A stretch of 64,000 nt of DNA from Riptortus pedestris (GCA_019009955.1 CM032228.1:133988501-134052500), one strand, 5' to 3'; positions 1-13,831 are shown, numbered from the stretch's first letter. The notes: a model not told the origin generated them from the sequence alone. Translations and numbers: made by a program.

Positions 1-556
1 ATATAAAGAATTAATAATATTTATCCGTTTAATTTAAGCGTATGATATTTATTCATTGAAAATATTTTGTATGAGTGATTGGTGAGTACATAGAAAATAA
101 TGGTTATCTATTGAGTCATATTTATTTTTTGTTCTCTACCACATTCATTAGATCAAGTTAAAATCAATATTTAAAAGTCTTTCAAAGGCAAAGCTTCAAT
201 TCATAAATTACATTAATTGACTAAAATAAACTAGTAATTTGCCTAAAATGAACTATTAATGCCTTTATTTATTTTTAGCAGAAAACGTACATTATTTAAC
301 TTAAGAGTATATAATAGAGAATATTGTAGATCAAAATATTATCTAATACAGAGAAGGACAGTATCCGAAAAATTCTAAATAGAATTATTTAATTTATATT
401 ATTATTCCTTTGAAAGTTATTTGAACCATCATTCACACGAAAAACCTGAAATATTTTTTTAAATTTTTATTATGTTAAAAGTTCTTCTCAAGCGTACGCA
501 GCTAAAAGTTTCTTTCGGAATAGTCTAAGTACTAAAAATTTCCCCCCTTGACTTAC
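1..556. other. AT-rich DNA, no gene seen
   Basis: The sequence is low in GC and without a meaningful open frame or recognisable repeat. It would be intronic if candidate exon 3 is real. Confidence 0.5.
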
Positions 557-745
557 GAACTCGATGTTTAACGTAGAAAGGAAGAGCTGATGAAAAAAGA
601 AAGAATGGTTTAGTTATAATGTATCTGAAGTGAAGGGCAGCTGATGGCGGGCATGTTTTCTTTGGGTATGGGTAATCTGGTGTGCTGCCAGCCGTGTAAT
701 AGCCACTGAATGGCGTATGTTGACCTAAATACTTAGCCACTCCGC
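557..745 (-). CDS. Candidate exon 3 of the Dbx-like gene
   Basis: A T-rich acceptor (TTGTTGTTTCAG|) ends at 746 and a strong donor (GAGTTC|GTAAGT) begins at 556, bounding a 189-nt open frame in phase 1 on both sides. This is exactly the phase left by exon 2 at 26202. The first half reads like protein (GVAKYLGQHTPFSGYYTAGS, then PDYPYPKK). The second half is hydrophobic and AT-rich (FRYIITKPFFLFSSALPFY) and less convincing. In DBX1 the linker between the eh1-type motif and the homeodomain has a loosely similar PF..SSYF.ASS stretch, but this is too weak to count as homology. No homeodomain follows within the window. It may be a chance open frame; RNA evidence would decide. Confidence 0.3.
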
Positions 746-1218
746 CTGAAACAACAATTCAACAAACAATGTGTAACATACAACCCCACTTCCCTCCCCT
801 TGTCCCAGCCCATAGCTAGGGGCGTATTAAAGAATTGGTTACTTTTAAAAAGTTGCCTCAACTAGACTTAAGTTGAGCAACTGTTACGTCCTTCGGAAAT
901 TAGTAAAGGATTCAGGTATTTAAACTGGGAACATTTGAGTGGAAACGCATTGTAGAAAACAGGCCTGCTGTCTACATCCAGACTTGAGTGGAGGTTATAA
1001 TACAATTCCAACGGTCACTGTCTTGCTTGACAAAATGTTCGACTAGAGTTATATTCTGCCTAATGTAGAAGGCGACCACTTCGGAGCGCGAATGTAGTGT
1101 TCGCAAACCCACAGTAACTAGCCTTCCAGGCTCGTTCGTCCTCCTGTCTGTTTCGTATAAAAAGGGCTCTTCAAAGTATGTGGTAACTACTATAAGCCTA
1201 ACGAGGTGGAAGATCTAA

Positions 1219-1960
1219 TTAAAGAATTGGAATTTGAATCCAAAACATCCATTCCCAAGAAGAGCAGAATATCAAGAAAAGGAAAGCTGAAGAAAAGTTA
1301 GATAAATTTAAGTTTCGTCCCAGAAGTTCTTCGATTCCTTCTACAAATATGAAATCTTCCTGACTTAAAATCCCCCCCCCCAGTCTTGGTCCTGGAGATA
1401 CTTTGAATAAATCTAAGAAGAATACGTTTCCTAATGTCTGTCCAAAAGTAAAAACCATCAAACGAATCCTTCACCTCATTTTCTGTAATATAGATGGTTT
1501 TAAAAATCTGGTCAATATAAACATCATTGAATGCAATGTATTAACGAAGAGCTCAATACTGCTTGGTCGTTTCATCACCAAAATTCAATGACGAACAAAA
1601 CTTTCTTATTCAAAGCACATGAAGCTTGCACTTTTTGTAAACAGTTCATCCCTAATAGCCTGTTATCTATACTTCTCTACTGCGAGAAGCTCATCGAAGA
1701 GAGAAATAAAAATCTACACTTTCCTCAGCAGTCAGTGATGTGCATAAAATTGAAGAGGCACTTAGTATCGATAGCCTCCAAAAACAGCACAAGATATACT
1801 GCTTCATCCACACTCCAGTTAAATGTTATATTAAGACGGAAAAGGGTTTATAAAATGCTTTTAGTTATCTTTTATGTACTATATTTTACTATTTACACTA
1901 TATTGCTTTTTTTTGTGTTTTCTTTATTGTCATATTATTGTTAATCTCAAGAACTTGGAT
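1219..1960 (+). pseudogene. Decayed coding-like stretch of unknown origin
   Basis: Short plus-strand frames (about 1403-1591 and 1531-1944) and a further frame at about 1725-1850 give text such as FCNIDGFKNLVNIN and DVHKIEEALSIDSLQKQ that looks protein-like but is interrupted. NIDGF is loosely like the start of a LINE endonuclease domain, but no catalytic motif can be placed. A polyadenylation-like AATAAATA follows near 2033. I do not recognise it; a decayed retroelement or processed copy is possible. Confidence 0.2.
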
Positions 1961-4900
1961 TTAATTATTTATTTAAAAAGAGAGAATTGTTATTTGTTTA
2001 TTTAATTTGTACCAAATGTAAATCTTTAACAAATAAATATATATTATATTCTTTTCTATTTGTTCGTCTTCATAAAAAGGTTTTTTACCAGTTGTTTATT
2101 ATATACTTCTGTAACTTCTTTATTACAGCTTCAGCAAGAGAGCTAAACATCGTCTGTGTGTAATATCAAGTTTAGTGGTATAATGTAAAGTATTTAATTT
2201 TTTGAAATTGGAATAACGAAGAACTGAGTCTCTTCATTATATTTTCAAGATCTGAAAAAGGGTTGAACAGATCGGAGGAATAGAAGAGTTAGGAGCTATG
2301 CAGGTATATAGTAATAGGTAATATAAGAATTCTCAAAAACCTTTACAACAATGTTACCATTCGAGGAAATATCTTAGCGCCTTAAAACAAGTAAGAGATA
2401 TGGCAAAACAATGACAGGGGGAAATACTTAGCTGTTATTTATTTACAATTATCCAATGGGGCTTTATGAATATATTATGAGTGTGGTACTTCCTAACTTG
2501 CTCTATTGAGCTACTTATAATGTCGATTCGTCTTCCAAATTGAAGTTCCAGTATTTCCATTATTTTATTTGCAACGTTAGACACTGCATTGAAATTTCAT
2601 TGAGTCCCGATCTCAACCGATGATGTCCTCATTCAACTTAAACAAGTTCTCATCCTTAGTCTGGTTGTTCGAGTGAGTGATTTTTTTTTCAGGCAGTAAC
2701 AAATGTCAGCCATTCAGTAGGATATCTACTGAATGAATAGTAGCTGACTTACTAACTAAATATATTTTCCACTCATTTTATTGAAGATGTAAAGAGTTTT
2801 CAAAACCAGACAACGGATTTAGAGTACGGTGGGCCGAAGCTTCTCCTTCACAGTGAATGAAAGGCGGGTTTGAATCTGATTGGCTCACCTTATCTTTTGG
2901 CGAACCTTCTCATGCTCTCTCTGAGTTTATTCTATTGGCTGTGAAGTTCTTGCCATGTAACCTTGGGGTATTCTTCTGCGTGTCGTTTGTTTCTTGCTCT
3001 TGCTCTACCAGTAGTCACCGTGCTTCTGCCGGGAGTAGCTGTGCCACTGCAGATCACGTACCTACTAATGTGGAAGCCTTAGATTTTTGACACTGCACAG
3101 ATCACTTAATGCCTCGGCTTATAACAGAGATACTATCATAAATCCATCTAGGATGTCGGTTTACGAATTCTTATACAGAGGTTTTTCCCCTATTCCTCCT
3201 ATCTGATTGGCCATTAATGAAACATTTGAATATTGAAGTTGGTATCCATCAAATAAAAATTGCGACTATAAGTGGTAAAAAAAAATTATACCTTAAAGGA
3301 ATGGAAATTATATTCTTTATCAGCTAGATAGAATCCATGAACATTTGAAAAAATTTGCCAAAACTTACTTCTCATAAGAGAAATCTGCTAAAAATGTATC
3401 GCAGGTTCTCTTACAACGTCAGGTTCATTCAATGAATGAAACCAGTTAAATATGAGAAAAGCATACCAAAATGTAGAATATTGGATTTTGACTGTCTGAT
3501 AATGATCCTATAACTATTATTGTGAAATAAAACCAATAACAAACCATGTATGTTGTGCATCTCACTGTAGAAATTTAAGCAATTGTATATGTTAAGTGGC
3601 TAAAATTCCCAATTTTCGGAAGGAAATATAAATGGAAGATGAAAGATAGTAAAGGGATGGTTTTGATGTTTGATCCATGGACACAAAGAGTTGAGCCGGA
3701 CCGTGAGTATCGAGGCATGACGCAGGCTGCAGTTTTTGTTGCGTGGAAGCATGCAGGCTGCCCCTGACGTGTGCAAATTGTCGTCGTGTGCCGCCCCCAG
3801 CAAATCAATCGACAACAGGCACCGCCTTACCCTCCCTCTCGACCCTTATCGTTAAACATGACAAATCCCGATTAGAGAGCTTCCTACAAGGCCTGTCTTT
3901 TTCAGATCCCTCATCCCTCCCCAGCTAGCCTCGCCCCATCATATTAGGGGCCCTCATAATTTGAATAGCTTTTACATCTATGGTTCTTATCAATCCCTTT
4001 TGTGCCTGCGTTTTATTGTTTTTCCTAAAGGGAATTACTTTTGAAACGTTTCCCCCTCTTTTACTGTCACTAATCATTCCGGAAATAATCAACGATCAAA
4101 TATTTTATTTGCATTCAAATTTAAGTTCTTTTGATCCAGGAAAGTAAAATTCCTTTAGAAAATAATTAATACCTCTGTAAGAATTAATAACTCAAAATTG
4201 AAATCGATTTCTTTTTTAAACCGTCAATTACAATTAGGATAATTAATTTTCATATCACTGATTATTCAACTCATTCCAATTTCAATTTTACAAAAATACT
4301 GGCAGAAGGAACATTCGTCCTCAAGGTCAAATGTAAGAAGTGGCATCTAGAATACCTCAACACTCACCCCCCCCCCCCAAGTGGACTAAACCTTCCAAAA
4401 TGGAAGCAGGGAATAAGTTGTCAATGAGGCAAATTATTCTCCTAACTAAGGGATATTTTGTCGTATTTTACAGGTGTTCCCAAGTGCTCATGGAATTGTG
4501 GTACCGTTCTTCTTCAGAATTTACTGATCGGCGTCATTCAAGATCTCTTAGATTACCAATTCGAGAGGTTACACTAACATGCTTCATTTTATACCGTCCA
4601 GGAAGTCTAATGTGTGGTATTCTGGTGATGACCTCGGCGTACGTTTGATGTGGCATCTGTCCGAGTTTTTAACGGTTCTAAATACTTTGGGCAAGTCTCT
4701 ACATTACCCGAACAACAGCACCACCCTTTATGGTTTTTCACGTATCACTTATATTCATCAGTCCAGCTTCGCTTTCCGAGAGAGAGGTCTTCTGAATCGG
4801 GCCATATCGGCGTAAATGCAGGACATAGACGCTTCTGGTCACTACAACCATTGTAGCAGTAAAAGTAATTTCAATGTTATTGCTCTCTGATACCATTGCT

Positions 4901-5930
4901 GGTTACTCTCCTGTATCCTGTCATCTCTAACCACCAACATCTACAAATAGAACCAGTAATACATATAACATATAATATATATTATAATATAATATATATA
5001 TATATATAATAATAATATATATATATATATATAAGCCTGTCGGAAGCTAATAAAAAGGTGTTGCAGTTCTAAATCATACTCGTCAATTTCTTCTAACATC
5101 TATACGAAAACAAACCCACATACCCGCCCTTTCGCTACCAGATATAATGAAAGTGAAAGTCTATTTGGTATCCCAAGCGAGAATATATTCCCTTTATGGT
5201 CACCTAATACCTCTCCTTGACTTATAAACACTTTGTAGATCTATCTTTAACGAAGTTTAAAAATCATACACATCAACCACACTACTTTTCAAAAATTAAT
5301 TAAGTCATTTTTAGCATTCTTCAACTTCAATTCCCTTTGGTATACTAAGGGATCAAAAAGCGATGATAAAGTCGGGTCTTTAGCAATCACGGAAAGAGAT
5401 TTTTTTTTTTTAGAAAAGTTACCATCGCACTATAGCACACTTGGAGCTGAACCCCACGAAATTTAGTTGGCACTTAAAAACATGCCTACATCCCAACACA
5501 GCCCAAACACACAATAATTTGTTCTGATTCACTATGTTCATTACTAACTCTCCGAGACATTTACACCACTCTTCCAATAGCACTAAACATAACAGTGGAA
5601 ATTCATAAACAACAAACATACCAAAACACAATTACTCTAAATTGGTTGCCAGGGATCTAAATCGATAGATTACTCTAAATATTCAACTTGTCACTTAACA
5701 TCATGCCAATCACCTTTAATGCGGGGGTACAAACCAAATAAATAAAAAAACATCTGGTTATGGTGAAAATATCTCTCGATGAGCGAACTGGGAGAAACCC
5801 ATTCTAGTATTCTTAGTTTAAACAATATACCCCAATACTTTTAACATTTTAATAAATGGCTATTTATATCAATATTTTTTAATGTTAAGTTCTAGGCTCA
5901 CCTAACTTGGTTTCGTCGCCCACAGAGAGA
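1961..5930. other. Intronic DNA without a recognised gene
   Basis: Mostly AT-rich, with a more GC-rich patch at 2830-3110 (two inverted CCAAT boxes, ATTGG at about 2879 and 2934) and another at 3640-3960. Short frames in both patches match nothing I know. A (TA)n-type stretch lies at about 4967-5033. Confidence 0.4.
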
Positions 5931-5959
5931 AGGTTCCCTTACTGGTCATGACAGAGCCA

Positions 5960-6475
5960 GTAATAACGTTCAAGTTCGTTAATAGCTGAAATCGGACCAC
6001 TGGGAGGGGGGGGCGGTTAGAGGGGAATTTCAAAAATTCGAATTATCTGCCTTATTATATGCCAGATAAAAAAATTGTATAGAGTCAATTATTTTCTAAA
6101 ATTAATTTCTTTATTTGTTGTTTTATACATATTTTCTGTATCATGAATATAAACCGTGATGTTCGGATTTTTTAGTTGTGGTCCTTCTGTAAACCCCCAC
6201 TCCTACTCGTTGTCTTGTTGGCATTAAGATGTTATATCATGATCAAAATTATTGGAAGCTCAAATACGAATTATTGTTTTCGTTGAATATTACTTTGGGA
6301 GGTACATGCACTTCATCATTTAAGCTTTTACGTTCTATACTCGAAACTGTTTATTAAATCGATACTGCACTTGGATATTTAACCGTTTCATTCAGTACTA
6401 AAATTCATGTCGTTAATGGCTTAAACCGCACCAGAAATGGGGGAGGGGATTAGAGGGAGAGGAGAATTCCTGAAG
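5960..6475 (-). repeat. Family A dispersed repeat, degenerate copy
   Basis: Shares blocks with better copies: GTTCAAGTTCGTTAATAGCT, the G-run block (GGACCACTGGGAGGGG), and the AATTCGAATTATCT / ATAGAGTCAATT stretch. A second G-run block at about 6436 suggests two overlapping or tandem remnants. No coding potential. Confidence 0.55.
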
Positions 6476-6990
6476 GGAAATCAGATATTGAGGTTGTACT
6501 CATGACACGAAAAAAATGAAAAATTTCTTCAAATCGATCCCATCCAGTAGATGACGAAAATGATGTCCGTCGAAAATTATATATATATTTCTGTTGCCGT
6601 AGAAAGAAAGATCAAGTTCGTTAATGGCTAAAATCCGACCAGTGGGAGGGTGGGGGGTTAGAGGGGAGGAATTTCGAAAATTCTTAATATCTCCATTATT
6701 ATGCGTCGGATCGAAAAAGTCTATAGAATCAATCTTACTAAATCACTAAATAGATTATTAACCAAGATATTTGCATATTTTAGTTTTCGGTCTTCAGTAA
6801 ACCCCTACTCATACTCATCTCATATTAACAATATGCTATTATGTTATGAAGCGCTTTATTTAAGGCCTAAATACCAAATATTGTTCTCATTGGACTTTTA
6901 AGTTTTAAGATAAATAAATGCAAATACGCAACGGACGTGGGAAATCTGCTTAGTTAACGCAGCCGCTGCGTGACGGACTTTTTTATTTCT
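6476..6990 (-). repeat. Family A dispersed repeat, nearly full copy
   Basis: Runs from GGGAAATCAGATATTGAGG through the GATGACGAAAATGA block, a small TA run, the G-rich block (CCGACCAGTGGGAGGG), ATTATGCGTCGGATCGAAAA and ATGCAAATACGC to GTGGGAAATCTGCTTAGTTA. It ends in the hairpin module GCAGCCGCTGC followed by GTGACGGACTTTTTT. It is one of the clearest antisense copies. Confidence 0.7.
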
Positions 6991-8555
6991 TAAACTGCTT
7001 TGGGGGCTCTCCCTGTAATGTAGCTTACAAGATTCATTCGCCAGCATCTCCTTTGCTAAGGGATTTTTCTCCGGTGTTCTCTTCCTCAATGTCAGCAGTC
7101 GTACATAGCAAGTGAGTGGATATTCCTGAACTACAGTCTGTAGCCCTGTAACTATGTTCATCTGAAAAGCGGTCGGATTTCCAGGCGCTGATAAAATTAT
7201 GGCCTATTTTGTTCCTTGTGAGACCGTCCCGGCTTGTCCGTGTTTCTATGTTATCTTCTTGTGAGTAAGCATATTGTCATAAACCTCATACCTCTATTCA
7301 AAGAACACTCCGCTTCGATGCTCATGATCATTGGTAGACTCATATTTGCTACCAATATGTGTAACATATTTCGAATATATTTAAAATTCATCAATTGCTT
7401 TAATCCCCTTCAATTAAAACTCTACTAAACCACACAATACAAAAATATATCTGTTAGAACATTTGCTTTATGTTGCTCTACTATCAAAGCAAATCAGCGA
7501 TATTTAGTCAACTAGGTTGTTAATAATGAAGTATAAAATAATAAGTAAGTAAAAAAGAAAAGGGGATTGTGAAGAAATATCTTTTAGGCTGGATTCTGTT
7601 ATATGTAAGAATTGTATGGAGGTAGGGGGTGGTAATACTGGGGAGTGGGCCCTAAGGAATGTAAGTGATGGCGACGGAGGGCTGCTGGCAACAAAGCTGA
7701 AATTTCTATTACTTCTGGTTTCACACCCCTCACCATCCCCAGCCTGCGTTTTATAGCACCACTCTCTCGTCTCTCAGTTTTACTCTCATAGCTCCCGTTT
7801 TTATGGGGGGGGGCATCATAACCAGCTCACGCGCTCTGCATTTAGTCCTTATCATATTGTTCTCATGTTGCCTTATGTGACGAAACTGGCGACCAGGTTG
7901 TTGTGAGAAAGGAACATTAAGCTCGGATCTTAGATTTATTAAAGAAGACTATTTTGTAAAACTGTTTACATTGGAAGCTTCCAGAAGGAGTCACTGCGTG
8001 AGTATGAACTGTAAGTATAGACTGATATTTATACTCCCTTTAACCGATTATGGGTATCAGAGAATATAGGGCAAACATACCAACTAATTTGAAGAAGTTT
8101 ATTGGAACATTTAAAAGCCGGCAAGAAAATGAAATAGGAGATTCATTAGTTTTGGAACATTTCATCAAACATATTCTCGTTAAAAAGTATCTTTTTATTG
8201 GTGTGGTAGTCGGTCACTTAGGGTAAAAATACTACTTTCGAAATGAGAGACGGAGGCAGTACATCTTATGACATCAGTCGACAGAATCATTCTGCCAATC
8301 TGATTTCATTACCTATGTTACCTCAGTCTCTCATTTCCAAAATAGTCGTTTTGGACTTCTGTTTTGAGAATTTTTATTACATTTAATATTCGTGCTAACC
8401 TTAATGACAGCCTATGTCATTGGGCTCAAATCTACTAAATTTCACGACATCACTGGAGTATTCAGTTTGCCTCAAATAAGGAAATACAAAGGCATCGACC
8501 ATCGTCAACAAGGCGGAGTAGTTTAATTTTACCCTGTGTAAGCGAGAATCACACC
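6991..8555. other. Intronic DNA without a recognised gene
   Basis: No coding-like frame with support. A moderately GC-richer patch with G-runs lies at about 7615-7815. Nothing else recognised. Confidence 0.4.
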
Positions 8556-8995
8556 AATTACAGGTACGGGGGCTGCGTTAACTAAGCAGATTTCAAACGG
8601 GCGTCGCGTATTTGCATTTATCTCAAAAAGTGCAATTTCCGTGATAACAATATTTGGTACTGAGGCTTCAAATAATGTGCTTCATAGTATAACAGCTTAT
8701 TGTTAATATGACATGAGTAGGAGGGGGGGGGTTAATGAAGGCCGAATACTCAAAAATGCGAACATCTCCGTTAATAATCAACTTACTAAGTACATAACAA
8801 CATTTACAGAACATTACATTTACAATACGATTGGTTCTATAAAACATTTCGATCCGACGCATAATAACTGAGACATTAAGAATTTTCTAAATCCCTCCCT
8901 TTTAACCCCCACCCCTACCCACTGGTCGGATCACAGCCGATTTGAAAATTTAATTTGAAAATCGCGTCAATAGTACAACCTCAATAGCTGCGGCG
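8556..8995 (+). repeat. Family A dispersed repeat, internally deleted
   Basis: Starts in the end module (GGGGGCTGCGTTAACTAAGC), then AGATTTC, TATTTGCATTTATCTCAAAA, ACAGCTTATTGTTAATATGA, the G-run, GATCCGACGCATAATAAC, and finishes with AAAATCGCGTCAATAGTAC and CTCAATAGCTG. The section between the C-rich block and the last 50 bases is missing, including the usual microsatellite. Confidence 0.7.
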
Positions 8996-11900
8996 GTCAT
9001 GAAGGATATTCCTCGAATAAAATTATATTAATAGCCAAAGTTTTGAATGTTGAATGAAGCTTCATATAAAATACAGTATGAATTTCAAATAGTTTATCAA
9101 GTTCATTAAGGAGACAGCCATAAAAAGAGCCATCTGTGAGAACTAGCAATTCAAAAAAATAATCCCCAAAAAATTTGAAGAAGCAGAAAATGTACTGGGA
9201 AATGTGAAAGTGTAAAATTTTCAAACAAGTATCTGAAAGTACAGAAATGTCCAACGGGCTGAAGTAAGAGTCAAATGTTGATAAATTCGAAGAAAAGTCA
9301 ACGCGAGCTTTCCAATGACAGTAAAAAAATACAACATTTTAATTTTTTTAAATTATATTATTATTTGTTTAACTCAACAAACCACCAAGATGGAGAACAC
9401 CAGAAAAATTTAATTTACAGCGATCTAAGAGGTTATCTGATGGGTATGGTTGAGGGTATTGAGATAAAACTCGAGAAAGCCAAGAATAAAATAAATGTAA
9501 ATGTGCAGACAGACACTAACGCTTTCTCATGTCCAGACTCGTACCTGCCCCGTCCCTAGCGGTTTGGACGGATCCCCTCGGCCTTAGTGCATCGGCATAG
9601 TTCAGCCAGCCTCAAGCAACTCTATAGGCACACCCTACGCTCTGACGGTAATTTGGCTTATGTAATTTTAATGCTTAGATAGTAAATAAGACACTAGTAA
9701 TTTATTATATTTTAATTATAAATATGTTGTTAAATATATGTGTTATTTTTATAAATTTTATAGTGTTATTGACTGTTTTGTTATATGACCAGTTATGTAC
9801 ATTTTTAAAAAAAATAGTTTTTAGACTCCTTAACTATGGTGTTTTATTTTTTGTAGCTCTGGGGATGGGAATTTAATTCCCGAAGGCTCTAAGCGTTTTT
9901 TAAGAAATAAATTTTGAGGAGCCACAAAAAAAGTGTTTCTGATTAACCTGTTTAACTCTAATTGATTAAATAGTGCTTGGCAAGAATGTTTGAGATTATG
10001 TTACGATAAATAACTCTAACAGTGCATATATTAATGATATCACATTTCACAAAGTAAAGATCCAATGGAAATGGATATTTTACAAGAAATGGGTAGTTTA
10101 GAAATTTGATATACTCACTTGTGTTAGGAGTTGTTTTGAGATCTTTATTATAACACATATATGACAAACATGTCAAATTTCTGTTCTACCCAATTTCTTG
10201 TTCAACTTGTAAGAAACATTGGCGTTGGAGAAATGCGAAGCATTCATGGCATTAAAAACACTTTCTTGCAGCGTCGATAATATATATTACAGCTCCCTTA
10301 ATATCTAGGTATACTGGCACAAATTTCTCAAGTTTAACACAAATTTGCTCGTTAGATATTTTAATATTTTTATATGCTACAGAAAAACAGTATGGAGATA
10401 CTAGGCCTTACGTGTAAATCCGACGAGCTTTCATTACCTTCTGTAGTTTGACAATTAATAATTAGTTCACTTATTTATTTGGGACATTTTATGCTCTTTA
10501 AATACATGGCTATTAATTTACATCATAATCTTTATTTTTGCGGGAAACAAACAGAAATTAATGACATTTAAATCTGAGGAAGATGCTTAGTCCAATAAAA
10601 TGTTTGTGAAGGAGAATCAGTTTCAGGTAAGACGCCACTGATAGAGGAATAAAGGGATAAAGATATTAGAGGTTATGAGGATGTCAGGTGAAGAGGGCCT
10701 GGAGCCGAAGGATTGAGGCGTGCTAACTGATTAAATCCCTTAATGGAAATGTTGCTATGATAATGTGTCACTTGATGATTAAAGGCTCTGTAGAAGGCCT
10801 TTATAATTACTAGAAGGAGGTAAAGGAGGCGAGGGTTAAAGTAGCACAAGTATGAAGAGGGGAGGTGCTCCACGGCGAAAGCTCGTAATTTAGAATAAAG
10901 CAATTATGTGGGATTCCACCCTCCCTCAAATCCCCTCTACTCCTGTTATTTCTCCTTTCACACCTCTCTTCGCCTCCTTACTTCCGTCGCCCTGGGACTC
11001 CCGCTTTCTGTCAGTTTTTCCGCTTTGTTACCTCAGACTGCTAAGCCCTTAGTTCCAACATCACAGATTTTACTTTCAATCCAGTTGCTTGAAAAGCTTT
11101 TATATCCGAAGGCTTTTAAAGTCGATGTGAAAACTTTGAAAGTCACAAAGATTTTAATCGTTTTCTTAAAAATGCCTTGAATTGTACGATTTTATTTCTC
11201 TAGAGTGGCACAGGTCTCCTCTATAAGACATTCTACAAGACCAGTTCTTAGATATTGGTCAGATACATAGACCCTCATTAAGGCTCGACGTAGATACGCG
11301 GACCTTGATGACGCACACAACAGATTGTCTTCAGCTTGAAATATCTCGATTTATGCACATGGTTGATCGCAAAGGGAATTAAATTCTTATAAAAATAATT
11401 GTAAATACTCTTTGATTAGAATAAAAGAAGTTCTTTCCTGAAACTATGACTGACAGCAATAAACCAATACTCCGGACAACACCTGATCCAAACAGGTAAG
11501 CCTAATTCTGGCAATTGAGAATCCAAAGAAGAGCTGCAGGAAATAATTTTACAGCATGAAATAGATGAAAATTGCCATGAACAAGCACTGAGAAGGTCAG
11601 TTCTGACTGTTTTTGTCATCTTGAAAAGGCACGTGACAATGACGTTTTTGAGTGTGAATTTAGCCAGCGTAATTCCTTAATCATGAAGCTAGACAACTAG
11701 GAACTGACGAAGTACAAATAGGAATAAGTACAAATAGGAATACTGACGAGGTAAAATAGTAAACCAGACCTCATCAGAAAGACTGACAAGGGACTCAAGG
11801 AGTCTCTGTTAAGAATCAAATGTCAAATATTTAATTCATGAACTAAAAATCGTATTTTGTCCCGAAATACAAGACATTCTTTTGATGAAAAAGATACATA

Positions 11901-12138
11901 AAATTTGAATTACTGAATTACTAATCATATAATTAAATCATTTCAATCTATCCAGTTTTTGTATAATTTAAATCATTCCAAGTTGGCTGGTTGATTAGTG
12001 GACATATTTTTCTATAAGAAACTCGATATCTGAAATCATCTCTATATCCGTTATTTATTGTAGAATTTTATATAATCAAACTTATTACCAAAGTAATGTT
12101 GACCTAGCTATTCCATTCTATATATAATCAAACTTATT

Positions 12139-12139
<1 letters not shown>
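8996..12139. other. Intronic DNA; one unexplained open frame
   Basis: A 94-codon plus-strand frame at 9275-9559 (GYLMGMVEGIEIKLEKAKNK within it) is mildly coding-like but unrecognised. It ends before a GC-richer stretch at 9540-9660. A pyrimidine/purine-contrasted, GC-richer patch at about 10630-11050, with TGATTAAA sites, could be regulatory but cannot be shown to be. The rest is AT-rich. Confidence 0.35.

Positions 12140-12169
<30 letters not shown>
12140..12169. repeat. (TA)n microsatellite
   Basis: A pure TA run directly abutting the 5' TC end of the Helitron at 12170. Confidence 0.9.
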
Positions 12170-12172
<3 letters not shown>

Positions 12173-13574
12173 ATATATATATAAAATTGTAACCTCTGTC
12201 TGTACATTGATTTTTTTCGCGAAATTTCACGATAACTTTTCGTTTCACATGTCATAGACACCATAACTGCATTTTGTTTCTTTGGTGTCTGTTTGTTTGT
12301 TTGTTTGTTTATTTGTTTGTTTGTTTATTTGTTTGTTTGTTTGTTTGTTACCTTTTCACGCATAAACGGCTGAACCGAATTTTATGAAACTTGGTATGTG
12401 TATTACTACTAGCCCAACTTAGACTTTAGGCTATATTAATATTCTCTAAGACAAACAGGAGTGGGGGTTATAATGGAGGCCTGAAATTTAAAATAGCGAT
12501 ATTTCGGTTCCTATTGCTTTTTCAGCAAATATGCCCATTAGAAAAGTTGTTTATTTTGTAATTTAGAGTAACTTTTGTTATATGCACTTTTGCCGTATAT
12601 GGAAGTATAAATGAGTTATACTCTAAAAACTTTAGCGGGAGTCAACAATTTATTAGGCACAAAAGACTCAACCGAACTAAACCAAACTCGGTATGTGAAT
12701 TAGTACTAACGCCTTCCTTATAATAAGCCATACTAACATTTCTAGGGACGGGCAGGAGTGGGGGTTATATGGGAGGCCTGAAATTAAAAATAGCGATATT
12801 TCGTTTCCTATTGCTTATTCAGCAAATATGCCCATAAAAAAAGTTGTTTATTTTGTTATTTACACTAACTTTTGTTATATACACTTTTGCCGTATACGGA
12901 AGTATAAATGAGTTATACGCTAAAAACTATAGCGGGAGTCCACAATTTTATTTGGCACAAAAGACTCAACCGAACTTAACCAAACTCTGTATGTGAATTA
13001 GCACTAACGCCTTCCTTATAATAAGCCATACTAACATTTCTAGGGATGGGCAGGAGTGGGGGTTATAAGGAAGGCCTGAATTTAAAAATAGCGGTATTTC
13101 GTTTCTTATTGCATTTTCGGCAAATATAAACATAACAAAAGTTGTTTATTTTGTTATTTAGAGTAACTTTGGTCATATTCATTTTTGTCTTTTAACAAAG
13201 TATAAACGAGATATACACTATAAACTAAAGCGGGAGTCAACGATTTCTTTGAGCGCTAACGAGTAAACCGAACTAACAAAAACTCAGTATGTCAATTAGC
13301 ATTAATTCTTCCATGGTTATAAGGGAGGCCTGAAATAAAAATTCGCGATATTTCATAGTCTATTTGTCTACGGGAAATATGACAATTTGGAGGACAGTGA
13401 AGACTTACATAAAAAATTAATTTTATTATTAACAAATGCCAACAACGGGAATTAACCCTAAACACTGGGACGGGTAAATGTCAAAATATTGTGCAAATTA
13501 AAGCCTTGCCAAAAAAATAACATCACCATTCAGCCTCAAATCAATTCCCGGGCGAAGCCGGGTATCTGAGCTAG
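12170..13574 (+). mobile_element. Non-autonomous Helitron, complete ends
   Basis: The 5' end is A|TCTATATATATATAAAA and the 3' end is GAGCTAG|T. The terminal CTAG is preceded 8 bases upstream by the hairpin CCCGGGCGAAGCCGGG (13547-13562). TC start, CTRR end, 3' hairpin and insertion between A and T are the Helitron signature, and the GTTT-rich 5' part (12293-12350) followed by TTTCACGCATAAACGGCTGA is typical of arthropod Helitrons. No Rep/helicase frame is present. The interior consists of about 3.5 tandem units of roughly 298 bp; GTGGGGGTTATA recurs at 12461, 12758 and 13056, with a shorter decayed unit to about 13390. It would be mobilised in trans by an autonomous Helitron. Confidence 0.85.
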
Positions 13575-13595
13575 TATATATATATATATATACAC

Positions 13596-13626
<31 letters not shown>

Positions 13627-13704
13627 TTTAATAAGCTCATCGTGATATTTATTATATATATATATCATATATCATATATATATATATATATATATATATC
13701 ATAT

Positions 13705-13779
<75 letters not shown>

Positions 13780-13782
13780 TAT

Positions 13783-13831
<49 letters not shown>

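Noticed and set aside
2857..3090. 77-codon plus-strand frame with higher GC
   Set aside because: No recognisable motif, no splice context; the two inverted CCAAT boxes nearby are not enough to call a promoter.
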